Below are positions 25,157 through 34,559 of a DNA stretch of 64,000 nucleotides, piece after piece. The position numbers were made by a program, and so were the translations under genes. The stretch comes from Patellaria atrata CBS 101060 (Eukaryota > Ascomycota > Dothideomycetes > Patellariales > Patellariaceae). Location of the stretch: positions 696,666-760,665 of the forward strand of contig MU006098.1 in assembly GCA_010093705.1 (NCBI GenBank), written 5' to 3'. The first letter of the stretch is position 1. Every line of letters starts with the position of its first letter. The notes under the pieces are model-generated. The model was given only the letters and a program-made list of their open reading frames with translations. It ran no database searches and had not been told where the DNA came from.

Positions 25157-26042
25157 CTTTGATTTTGAGCGAATGTTTACCGGATTGAACGAGAGTGTTG
25201 GACTGCGGTAAGAGTAAGAATAAACAGTATAGAAACTGGGCTGGGGAGCTTGAGCTTTATATTAAGCCTAGCAGTAGGTTCAGGCACAGAGTAATATCCA
25301 GACTGCAGGCACGCGAGCCAAGTCGACGTAGACTAATGCCAAGGTTTCCGCCCTCTCGTTTTCTGGTACTTGAGCAAGTTGTTAGTACCTAATCCGGTAA
25401 TTGGGTCTGCCACTTACAGTAGTTTATAGGCGGCGGGACATTCTGATGGGGGTGGGGTAGCCATCAAGGTGCCCATCAGGGTGGAATTGCCTAGATGCCG
25501 AGAGACTGGGCAGCGGGTTTTTATCCCGCGATAGGTGGTGAGAGGCAATTGATGGGTAATGAGTGTCACCAATGGTACAGCTCCGGGCGCATGTTTCTGG
25601 AAAATAAGCTGTATATACTCTGTATCTTAGTTAGAATGACAATGCAGGAACAGCATGTGAAAGGGCAAATCTGCGTCCCTCGGGAATAGATGACTCAGGG
25701 GTATGGTAGTACAGTAAAACTATAGACGGGATGGATTTGGCTCGGGATGGAAAAATTCAGAAGAAATGTTTAGAATAATGATTCGGGTAACCATATTGAG
25801 CATTTCATTACACTCTCTAGTTTGACTTATCTTCATCCTATTGTAGAGTATTCCCTTGAGGGTGGACTGACTGTGAAAAGAGAAGAAATAGAAAATGGGG
25901 GTTAGGATGATCTTCAATACACCTTGAAAACTCACAAGCAAGTATTGCAGCTAAACAAGAGCTTTGCAGTGGTTTCCACGTTCATACTACATGATGAGTA
26001 GGGAGCGGCATCGTTAAGGTCCCATCTCTTTCATATCTCAAA
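25157..26042. other. Intergenic region
   Basis: About 890 bases upstream of the secreted module protein and downstream of the hydrolase gene. Frames here are short and featureless. No repeat or RNA gene was noticed. Confidence 0.4.
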
Positions 26043-26987
26043 CTATTCCACAAATTCATTTGAATCTTCATACTCTTCCTCTTCTTCTTCATCTTCTTCC
26101 TTCTTTTCCGCTTGCATCCCCTCTTGCCAAATATCTTTCACTGCTCCCCAGTACCTCTCTTTATCCCCCTCCGGGCCAATGTGATTTGCATGTCCACTCC
26201 TCTCGAACTTCTCCAATCTGCTTCCCCACTTCTTCAGCTTACCTTCCGCAGCATGCAACTCGACATCAATCCACTCAACCATGGGATCAGCAACGCTATA
26301 GCAGTACAATCTAGGTTTCCACCTCGGGAACATAGTATCGTGAAAAAGCTGTTTCCGCATCAGTACGACTGGATTTTCCCTATTCCTAGCCCAACCTAAG
26401 AAGGATAGGAGAGAGAGCAACAAGTATACAAGCGCCACGAGAGGATAGTAGATGACCAAGCTCTGTGGTAGAGAGAGCAACATCGCATCTGCTGTTGCCC
26501 AAAATTCTCCACTGCCGGGAGAGCTATCCAGTACGGTTGCATCCACTGGTAAAGGATCCTGAAATCTAGTACGATAGGCTGAGGCAAGCAGACACGTTTT
26601 CAGCGCACCGCCATTGGAGAAGAGATGGAGCAGGATACCCGCATCAGGTTTTACGGTCACGGTGTCCTTGATGATATTGACAGCTGGGGAGACACTAGCA
26701 TAAGCAGAGGTATCAGACCGGAGAAGCATATTGTTCAGGAGTTCTAGGAGATCAGAGCGTAGTAGAAGGATGCGAGCGGAGGGATAGGTGGTATGGTAAT
26801 AGGAGATGTACTTTGCGATATGTTTAGAGGCGGCATCGGCCCAAGTCGCGAGGATTATGAGAGATGGTGATGAAGGAGCATCCGGTGGGGGAGAGGCGAG
26901 AACCTCATTTTCCGGTTCGTACAGAAATATTGAGCTGCTGAGTCGTTTGAAAGCTGCGAGGGGAGGAGAGGAAGTTGGTGAAGGCAT
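26043..26987 (-). CDS. DUF829/TMEM53 family protein (PaxU-like alpha/beta hydrolase)
   Basis: A single exon gives 314 aa from an ATG at 26987. The motif LLHLFSNGG (about 119-127, with Ser124 as nucleophile candidate) is the hallmark of DUF829/TMEM53 proteins. Later blocks fit the same fold: VLDSSPGSGEF, the acidic segment in SVADPMVEWIDVE, and HANHIGPEGDKERYW with candidate His. A hydrophobic segment (about 175-198) may anchor it in a membrane. The tail is a run of Glu and Asp. The family includes PaxU of indole-diterpene clusters and the mammalian nuclear-envelope protein TMEM53; enzymatic activity is not proven. There are no terpene genes around it, so a housekeeping role is more likely. 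Confidence 0.85.
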   Translation of the reverse strand: MPSPTSSPPLAAFKRLSSSIFLYEPENEVLASPPPDAPSSPSLIILATWADAASKHIAKYISYYHTTYPSARILLLRSDLLELLNNMLLRSDTSAYASVSPAVNIIKDTVTVKPDAGILLHLFSNGGALKTCLLASAYRTRFQDPLPVDATVLDSSPGSGEFWATADAMLLSLPQSLVIYYPLVALVYLLLSLLSFLGWARNRENPVVLMRKQLFHDTMFPRWKPRLYCYSVADPMVEWIDVELHAAEGKLKKWGSRLEKFERSGHANHIGPEGDKERYWGAVKDIWQEGMQAEKKEEDEEEEEEYEDSNEFVE

Positions 26988-27698
26988 GCGACGGGTATAA
27001 CCGGATCACCGTGATGACGGTGAGAATCTCGTGAAAACGGTAAGGCGGATTTATGCTTAAATCTCTCTTGTGGAACGTGAAAAACGTGTAAAAGGTATTT
27101 TTAAATCTTCTTGAACGACCTCAGAACCTTTACTTCAATCCGTGAAATTTCTTCTCGAGATTTGCTCCGGACTTTCAAGTATAGCTGCTGCAGCGGCACA
27201 GTTACAGTGCGTTGCAACTGTCTTCATGCGGCTAGCATCAGCCTGGGTTTGTCCATGGGTAAGACTTGTCAAGTTTTTGACAGTTGACTACAGGAAATAT
27301 CAAAGTCATACTCGAGGTATCGATTATAAGGTAAGTCTGGTGTAAAGAGAATTGGGGAGCGCGGAATCTCCGGATGAGGATTCTTCACGCGCTAGAATGC
27401 TATCTTGCACAAAAGTGCGCACAAATCTGCATAAGCCTAAATAATACGGGTCTAAATCCTCCTCCACCAGCTTCGGATTTCTGCGGAGGCTGTACGAGTA
27501 CCGACGTGAATACAAACAGAAAAACAGACATCTCGCGATACATGGCACCGTGAGACAACGAGCAACCTCGTACGGCATCTTATAGCTCAATCATTATAAT
27601 GTACTTCTTCTTCTTCCCTTGAAGAGAGGCAAAAAGATATGTTCACCTAGCTCCCAAGTACAACATTCGTGAATACGCCTGTCGCGTCTCAAGTCTCG
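26988..27698. other. Divergent promoter region of hydrolase and LCCL genes
   Basis: About 710 bases between two divergent starts. A non-coding first exon for the LCCL gene could lie here, but cannot be told by eye. No other feature was seen. Confidence 0.4.
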
Positions 27699-29558
27699 AT
27701 GCAGAACAACCAAGGCTTCCATAATTATGACGGTCCAGACGATGAAGAGGCTTTTCTTGATGGTACTACAGAAACATCTCGACTTCAAATTGGAGGATTC
27801 GATATCGACGACCTATCATCCCCTAAGCGTACCCTGCAGAAGTGGCCCGTTTTGATACACCTCTACAGCCTTTGCAATTCAGTTTTAGATTGGGCAAAAG
27901 GTCCTAATCCGCCAAAACAGTTTTTCATCTTACCGTGGTTCCCTTCAATCCATCAAGTTCCTCAAAATCTTATAGATCGGTACTTCCCTACCCGTAAGGG
28001 GAAGATTTGTCTACTCCTGCTATTCTATCTGCTCTGGGTAGCAACTTTCAGTTCTACTTACATATTCTGGAAACATTCCCCGATTATACCAGATTATGGG
28101 ATGACACTGAAGCAGTTAAACTGTGGTACTTCCCTATTTTACCCCCGTAATGAATGTGGCGTTGATGGTGAAGACTGCAAGCCCTTCCACGGTACTTTTG
28201 GGTTCAGATGCCCCCCAGGATGTAAGCAGTACAGACTACTTAATCCTCGTACTGTAGGTGTCCACGAAATTAACTATCAGCCCATGGTTGTTGGTGGGCC
28301 TATCTATCGGGGTGATTCATTCATCTGCGCGGCAGCGCTCCATGCGAGTGTCATCACGAACTCGGAAGGAGGTTGTGCTGTGGCTTCTCGCGTGGGTGAA
28401 CATACCGGATTTCTGAGTAGCACGCAGGACAATATCAACAGTGTAGAATTTAACTCCAGCTTCCCTTTATCATTCAAATTTCGAGAAGGATCCCAAAGAC
28501 CATGCAATGGCAGGAACTTACAGTGGGATATCCTCGCCATTTCTCTCCTGTTCTCCGTCATACTATCCCTCTTCGTTGCATCCCCTTCCGTATTTTTCTT
28601 TTCCACCTTCATCACCACATTTGTCCATGTCGGTCTCGTCTCAGACCCTCCACAGGATGGCGTATTACCCCTTGCGAACCTGTTTTCCATCCTCCTTGGT
28701 CGCTTACTTCCAGCGACCTTCTGTGCAGTTGTGCTTTATTACATCTGCATCAAGCGATCGCTCATGGATCTTGATGCACATATCGATACAACCGTTCTTT
28801 GGCTAGGTGGGTGCTGGTTCGGAGCCTTGACGAATTATACATTCGAATGGATACCCATTTCGCGGCTCACATCCCATGACCTGGAACATCAGCCAGGCGC
28901 CAAACTTGCTCTCGCACTTATCATACTCGTCATTATCTTCATTGTCTTCCAGCAAGCCTACTATTTCCGACTCGAAGGACGACTACTGCAGCAATTGAGT
29001 TTATATGGAAGCATCATACTTGTAATCTTAGTCGCGCTTGTTCTTCCTGGTCTGAATCTCCGAATTCACCACTACATCCTTGCTCTTATTCTGTTGCCGG
29101 GAACCAGTATGCAGACTCGCCCGTCCTTGCTGTATCAAGGCCTTCTAATAGGACTTTTCATCAATGGTATCGCGCGGTGGGGCTTTGACTCGGTGCTCCA
29201 GACAACAGAAACACTTCGGGGTGACGGTCAATTCAATTCTCTTCTTCCAAATATTTTAGCCCCTACGATAACTGTAGGGAATGCTTCGAACATCACTTTC
29301 TCTTGGCCCAGTCCAGAAATACAGCTGGGACTTGACGGCGTAAGCGTCCTAGTCAACGATGTTGAACGCGCCCGCAAATACTTCCAAGACAACACCAGCG
29401 ATGACAACAATCACTTCACCTGGACAAGAGTTCTCCTGGAGCCGGAATATTTCAGGTTCGCATTTCTAGCAGATGGGAGAACGCTTGATTATACCAAAGC
29501 AGGAATGTGGCACGTCGATGGGAGTTGGCAAGAGATGAAACCGGGTCCGAGTAAATGA
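27699..29558 (+). CDS. LCCL-domain multi-pass membrane protein
   Basis: One exon gives 619 aa from the ATG at 27699; the frame stays open upstream only to a GTG. One membrane segment at about 100-123 precedes the lumenal LCCL domain (about 150-265), seen as LNCGTSLFYPRNECGVDGED, then GTFGFRCPPGCK, and YRGDSFICAAALHASV. About eight further membrane segments follow (about 275-515), then a soluble C-terminal part ending in WHVDGSWQEMKPGP. Fungal proteins of this architecture are common in Pezizomycotina but their function is not known to me; LCCL domains elsewhere bind lipids or glycans. It lies 165 bp upstream of a receiver-domain gene on the same strand. Confidence 0.88.
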   Translation: MQNNQGFHNYDGPDDEEAFLDGTTETSRLQIGGFDIDDLSSPKRTLQKWPVLIHLYSLCNSVLDWAKGPNPPKQFFILPWFPSIHQVPQNLIDRYFPTRKGKICLLLLFYLLWVATFSSTYIFWKHSPIIPDYGMTLKQLNCGTSLFYPRNECGVDGEDCKPFHGTFGFRCPPGCKQYRLLNPRTVGVHEINYQPMVVGGPIYRGDSFICAAALHASVITNSEGGCAVASRVGEHTGFLSSTQDNINSVEFNSSFPLSFKFREGSQRPCNGRNLQWDILAISLLFSVILSLFVASPSVFFFSTFITTFVHVGLVSDPPQDGVLPLANLFSILLGRLLPATFCAVVLYYICIKRSLMDLDAHIDTTVLWLGGCWFGALTNYTFEWIPISRLTSHDLEHQPGAKLALALIILVIIFIVFQQAYYFRLEGRLLQQLSLYGSIILVILVALVLPGLNLRIHHYILALILLPGTSMQTRPSLLYQGLLIGLFINGIARWGFDSVLQTTETLRGDGQFNSLLPNILAPTITVGNASNITFSWPSPEIQLGLDGVSVLVNDVERARKYFQDNTSDDNNHFTWTRVLLEPEYFRFAFLADGRTLDYTKAGMWHVDGSWQEMKPGPSK

Positions 29559-29636
29559 TATCTAAACCGATGATAATCAAATAGAGGAGAATAATTCATC
29601 TCGGTTACTAGTTTGTCTTTGACATTTTTGAGAGGT

Positions 29637-29655
29637 GTACTGGTCCATCCAGTAC
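29637..29655. other. Short perfect inverted repeat
   Basis: GTACTGG and CCAGTAC flank a 5-base loop (TCCAT), giving a possible 7-bp stem just after the LCCL stop. It may only be chance or a 3' UTR hairpin. Confidence 0.4.
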
Positions 29656-29723
29656 GTCACCCCTCAATCCCTCGTCAAAGTTGCCCCGCCGTGCCGCCTT
29701 GAACGCCCATCTCCATCTTCATC

Positions 29724-30236
29724 ATGCTTTCGTCTGGAGGTGTGATTGCACTGAGCCCCTCGACGACTATTTTCACTGCTACTACTCGGCAGCTCTCTGA
29801 AACAGACACTGTGGTGTCGGGTGAAGGAGCTGACTGTTTACCAGATCCATCGGTCCCGCATGTCCTTATTGTTGACGACAATCTCATAAATCGCACAATT
29901 CAAAGCAGATACCTACAAAAGCTCAATATCCCTCATGTTGCAGTAAGCAATGGAGTTGATGCTGTCATTGCATTCCAATCTATGTCTCTAACCTCTTGTC
30001 CGTTTACTGTCATCAACATGGACTGGTGTATGCCTGTGATGGATGGGCCTCACGCAGTTCAACATATTCGTCAATATGAGAGTTCGAGAATCAGATTGAA
30101 ACGCTCTCGCATCGTGGGCACGATATTTCAACAATCTCAAATGACGGAGTGGAAAGATATCGGGGTGGATGATTGGCTACTTCATCCGATCAGCTTTCGT
30201 ACCATTCGCGCCATTTTGGGAATCCCTTCTGCGTAA
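29724..30236 (+). CDS. Stand-alone response-regulator receiver domain protein
   Basis: One exon gives 170 aa. After about 45 residues of Ser/Thr-rich leader comes HVLIVDDNLINRTIQSRYL with the acidic pair Asp51-Asp52, then the phosphoacceptor Asp100 in INMDWCMPVMDG, and a candidate conserved Thr133 in RIVGT. The expected Lys of the LxKP motif is His154 (LLHP). This Lys normally contacts the phosphoryl group, so the domain could be altered in signalling or act as a pseudo-receiver. Fungal receivers are usually part of hybrid kinases, Ssk1, Skn7 or Rim15; this short protein matches none of them. A relation to the receiver of a hybrid histidine kinase, cut loose from its kinase, is possible. Confidence 0.78.
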   Translation: MLSSGGVIALSPSTTIFTATTRQLSETDTVVSGEGADCLPDPSVPHVLIVDDNLINRTIQSRYLQKLNIPHVAVSNGVDAVIAFQSMSLTSCPFTVINMDWCMPVMDGPHAVQHIRQYESSRIRLKRSRIVGTIFQQSQMTEWKDIGVDDWLLHPISFRTIRAILGIPSA

Positions 30237-30668
30237 TTGAAGAGAGAAATCGGATGGGAAGAAGATGCCACATTAGAAGTTCGCAACGGATCCCTCCGTG
30301 CTATCGATCTCACTTAAGGGTTATATAATTTCGGCCTACTTCATTCAAGCTTTATTGATCTTGTCGGGAATCATGGTATCATTTATGATTGAGTTGATAT
30401 CTCCTCCATTATCCCAACAAGATCATGCTCCAGTACAACATAGTTAAGTCAAAGGATCTACGCAAAGTACAACTTGGATCTCTATGAGTACAGAAAGAGC
30501 AGTATATGTGGGTCTGTACAAATCTCATGAGCTTCCTGTAGGAACTAGGAAGTGCCCACCCTGGCCGAGCTTCTATAGCGTTATTAATTTGTGCACATCC
30601 GTAGAAGTCTGTGGATAAGTCACCTGGGGGGACCTATCATGTCATTCCATTCTGCAAAGATACAATCC
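30237..30668. other. Convergent intergenic region
   Basis: About 430 bases between two 3' ends with no recognisable feature. Confidence 0.4.
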
Positions 30669-31652
30669 TTAGGCCCAAGCATCAAACCACTTGACTGCTT
30701 GCCAGAAAGCTTCTTCTTTCGCGAATTTCTGTCTCGGATCAGATATATTAGCTCGCACCCCGAACCCATGGCTAGTTCCACTATAGAGTGAAGTCTGATA
30801 TGTATTTCCAGTTTGCATTAACAAATCTTCCATCTCTCTTCTTTTCGCTGGGGTCAATAACGTATCCATTTCTAATATTCCGTCGTTAGCAAAAAAGGGT
30901 TACAACCATTAGTCATTTCCAGAGATCTTACCAGCAGCAGCTACGCTAACTGGACCATCTATAGACGTAATCTCACTGTTTTCAAGGAGACTTGGATGTG
31001 CAGCGAATCCGGCATCTGCTCCTTTCCCTGCAGCAATGAATCGAAACACGTATTTCCCGCCAAAGCAATATCCCGTTACAGCGATCCTCTCAACATTGAG
31101 GGTATCTCGCATATACGTGATTGCTTTAGCAACTAACGGATCTGTAGCCTCAGGCCCATGCTGTGCAAGGAACTCTGTCGTGTTAAAACCGGGAGTATTA
31201 AGATCCTCGGGAGCAGGTTGACCATTGAAGAGATCAGGAGCAATTGTGAGAAATCCGGCCCTTGCGAAACTATCTGCCAACCTGGTAGAGAGTTATTTAT
31301 CTTGTTTCCTTACAGAGGAAGCTTGTTAGGAAAACAAACAGTCTATTCTCATTAAGTTGGATACCAAATACGTCGGTCAGATACAGGACAGCGACATTGA
31401 ACTTGTTACCCCTCGGCTTTGAGATATACAAATCGACTATCGGGATTATGTGTCAACAAGCGTATCGCATGTTATGGGTTCAACCTGACTCGACTTACTT
31501 CCATTATGTGCCTGGACGACTCCTATTGGTGTTCCAGTGTGTTGAATTATTGAGGAATCTGCACGTTGACAGGATGCATTCCGATGGTTAGGATATGCGT
31601 AGCCAGTATTCAGGCTCAAAAAGCCTATGAAAAGTGCAATTAAAGACATCAT
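30669..31652 (-). CDS. Secreted dienelactone-hydrolase family protein
   Basis: Four exons on the minus strand: 31652-31499, 31436-31340, 31281-30932 and 30871-30669, giving 267 aa. Introns are 62, 58 and 60 bp; the second uses an atypical GTTTGT donor but restores the block GIQLNENRL|LADSFARAGF exactly. A signal peptide of about 20 residues (ending near GYAYP) precedes the alpha/beta-hydrolase fold. The dienelactone hydrolase triad is visible: Cys156 in GYCFGG, Asp203 in EMDTLL and His235 in TSHGFG. Classical enzymes open dienelactones in aromatic degradation, but the many fungal paralogues have unknown substrates. The secretion signal and flank by another esterase gene suggest an extracellular hydrolase; this is inference. 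Confidence 0.87.
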
Positions 31653-33256
31653 GATTGGCTATTGCAGTCTTATTTCTGGAGTAAAGAGAAAGAGATGAAT
31701 GAGGGAGTACCGCAGGCTCTTAATATATGGACCAGACCAACATAACAGGGCCTAGGTATTGATGTGTTAGAACCTTTTTGATCTACTTTGTTATGGATAA
31801 ATGATAAATTGTATGACAACACATAGTGTTTTTAAGTTGAACCAATGATATCATTGAGTATTACCAGGAACGGAAGCACTGTAGTTAGCGAGCCGAAAGT
31901 GTACTTCTATTCCGTACCTGACTCCCTTTTCTTCCATCAAACCTCGCAAGACAAACTGGTTATGGACGCCACTCGCATTCGGGTTTCCTATTCCATTCAC
32001 TGTAGGCTCATCGAAGGGTTGGATTCATTACTAACTTTCGGTACTAGTGTTCTCCTAAATCCGTGCACGTCTATTCCTCTAGAATCTACCTAATATCCTC
32101 GTTTCGCTTGCTTTCTACGAATTCTTATGAGTCAAAAAGACATTGATTTCTAAAATCACACTCTGCTATAAACTTAAAGCCCAGGAGCTGTCAATATGGA
32201 GAGATTGCTTTCAGCGATGAGAACTGGGCTCATTTGTTACATACACTATTCATACATTTCCGAATTTCCTTCTCTTATCCCCGTTCGCCTTCTTTGCTAG
32301 ATAGTCAATACGGGCAAGTTGAATCATATGGCTTCTATAATGAATCAACGCGGCCTGAACCGGCAAGGATAGTCAACAATGTCTCGTTGGAACGGGATCT
32401 TCTCTTTCCCAACGCCGATACTTACACCCTTACATTAGGTATATCCTGACAAGTACGGGCTGTAATTCAGATTCATCGGTCTTCTGTTCTTCCCTTTTCT
32501 ATCTCTTTTGCTTTTCGCCCTTGTTTCTATTTTACTTCGCTCGAATACCTTGTCTAATCAATGTTTCTGCTAGTATCTAGTCAGACCGAAGAAAGAAATT
32601 GCTCTCTAAGGATCAATAATTGTTCAGCTCCTCTAGAGTTCGTGGTGTGCCTGAACTACATTTTTGGATCTTTGCAGTAAACTAATCACTTTCGCTGACG
32701 CAGCGTGGAGGGCCCCACCATAGCAACACACCCTAGCTCTCTCAGACACCCAAACACGAAGCCGCTTGCTTCCTGTTATCACATCTGCTGGATACATAAT
32801 CTCTCTTAAACCATCTTCGGCTCAACCAAGTGTTGTCCTTCTCATTAACCATACTGTACAGCTCGAGTTGTGTCCTAGGAATCGTGATTGTCAGAAAGAT
32901 ATCTTACCTCTTCTTTTGTCGGGACTCAATCTCGAGTTGCTGTACGGAATACACCAAACTGTTCAATTTCTAGATTTAAGTTATCCATATCATTTTAACA
33001 GTTTGAATTGATTTGCACCTGTAAATCAATCCCTATAGTCTGCTCGTTCAGTATAGCCTACTACTTACTGTACTTCAGTACTTTGTGTACAATTTGCTTA
33101 TTTCGTATACCCCAACCCACTTCTACAGTTGGAGATTCTTACCGTTCGAGAGTTTTGTGAGATAGTGTCTGACAACGTTTCAAAGATAATTACACTGAAT
33201 TAGGAATTTCTATTAACGGGTTAAGGAGAAGGAAGTGGACAAAGTCGACAAGAAAG
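31653..33256. other. AT-rich divergent intergenic region
   Basis: About 1.6 kb between two divergent hydrolase genes, visibly richer in A and T than the flanks. Frames such as 31845-32093 and 32766-33011 have no motif. It probably holds both promoters; no transposon remnant was recognised. Confidence 0.45.
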
Positions 33257-34411
33257 ATGGACCATCCTCGCTCCCACGAGGAGCTATCTAAGCTCAACAT
33301 TTTAGACCTCGAGTATAAATCCGTAAGAACGCAATCTGCCTCTACAGTTAGCCTCCGTGTTAACCTACTACATCTAATTCACGTTTTAGGAAATTGAAAA
33401 ATACCCAATGCCAGACCTGGGAATAGACGTACTCACTATACGAGAAAGACGCGCCATCCACTTAGCGAACCTCCGCCAATACCTCCCCTACCCAGGCCCT
33501 ATCCCCGAAGTCTCAGAGCGCGATATCCAAATTCCCACGCGCGACGGCACCCAAATAACCCTTCGCATCTACACTCCCGATGCCTCCCGCGTCCCCACCA
33601 CCGGCAGCCCCCTCTACGTCGCCTACCACGAAGGCGGCTGGTGCTTCGGCGACCTAACCGACGAAGAGCTAAACTGCCGCACCTTCGCCAAAGAATTCGG
33701 CGCCGTATGCGTCAACGTCGAATACCGGTATCCCCTCGCTCTCCCCTCATCCCCCCCACCCACCTACTAACGAAGAAACCCAGCCTCGCACCCGAACACC
33801 CCTGGCCAACCAGCATCCACGACTGCCACGACGCCCTCACCTGGATCGCCAACAACGCCTCCCTCCTCGCCGCCAACCCATCCGCGGGCTTCATAATAGG
33901 CGGCGCCTCCGCCGGCGCAAACATCTGCGCCATCCTCTCCCACCTCGCGCGGAACTCACGTCTCTCGCCCCCTCTAACCGGTATCTGGCTCTGCGTGCCC
34001 GCCGTCATGCACCCCTCCACCATCCCCTCCTCCCTTCGCCACGAATGCATCTCCTGGGACGAAAACCACGACGATCCCGTGCTCTCGGTCCCTGCTGGCT
34101 CCGTGCCCTACGAGCCCTTCACGACGTGGGTCGGGTGCACGGACGTCGCGAGCCCGCTGTTCAGTCCCGGCGCCGATCCGACGGGGCATGCGGGACTGCC
34201 GCGGACATATTTTAGCGTGTGTGGAATGGATCCGTTGAGGGATGAGGGACTGCTTTATGAGCGCTTGTTGAGAGACCAGGGGGTCGAGACGAGGTTGGAT
34301 TTGTATGGCGGGTTTGGACATATGTTTTGGATGAATTATCCGCGGATGGGGAAGAGTCGCGCGTTTTGGGGGGATGCGGTTGAGGGGCTACGGTGGCTTT
34401 TGAGGGGGTAG
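33257..34411 (+). CDS. HSL-type alpha/beta hydrolase (esterase/lipase)
   Basis: Three exons, 33257-33322, 33390-33727 and 33784-34411, give 343 aa. The oxyanion motif of the hormone-sensitive-lipase family is HEGGW rather than the usual HGGG/HGGx. The nucleophile is Ser177 in GGASAGAN, and the rest of the triad fits Asp284 (CGMDPLRDE) and His314 (GFGHMFW). The splice that joins VEY to RLAPEHPWP is diagnostic for the family. No signal peptide is visible, so it is probably cytosolic. Codon use is strongly C-ending in exons 2 and 3, more so than in neighbours. Substrate is unknown; short-chain esters or secondary metabolites are common in this family. Confidence 0.9.
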
Positions 34412-34559
34412 GATGGGGGTGTAAAGATTCCAGAGATAGCGTAGTACAATGCCTACTATTCGAAAACACCCCCGAAAAAATCAAGGAGCGTACCTATCGC
34501 CTCAACCCCCACCCTCTCCCAAAAGAGCTCGCACGCAGAACCGCACGTCTCCCCGACCC

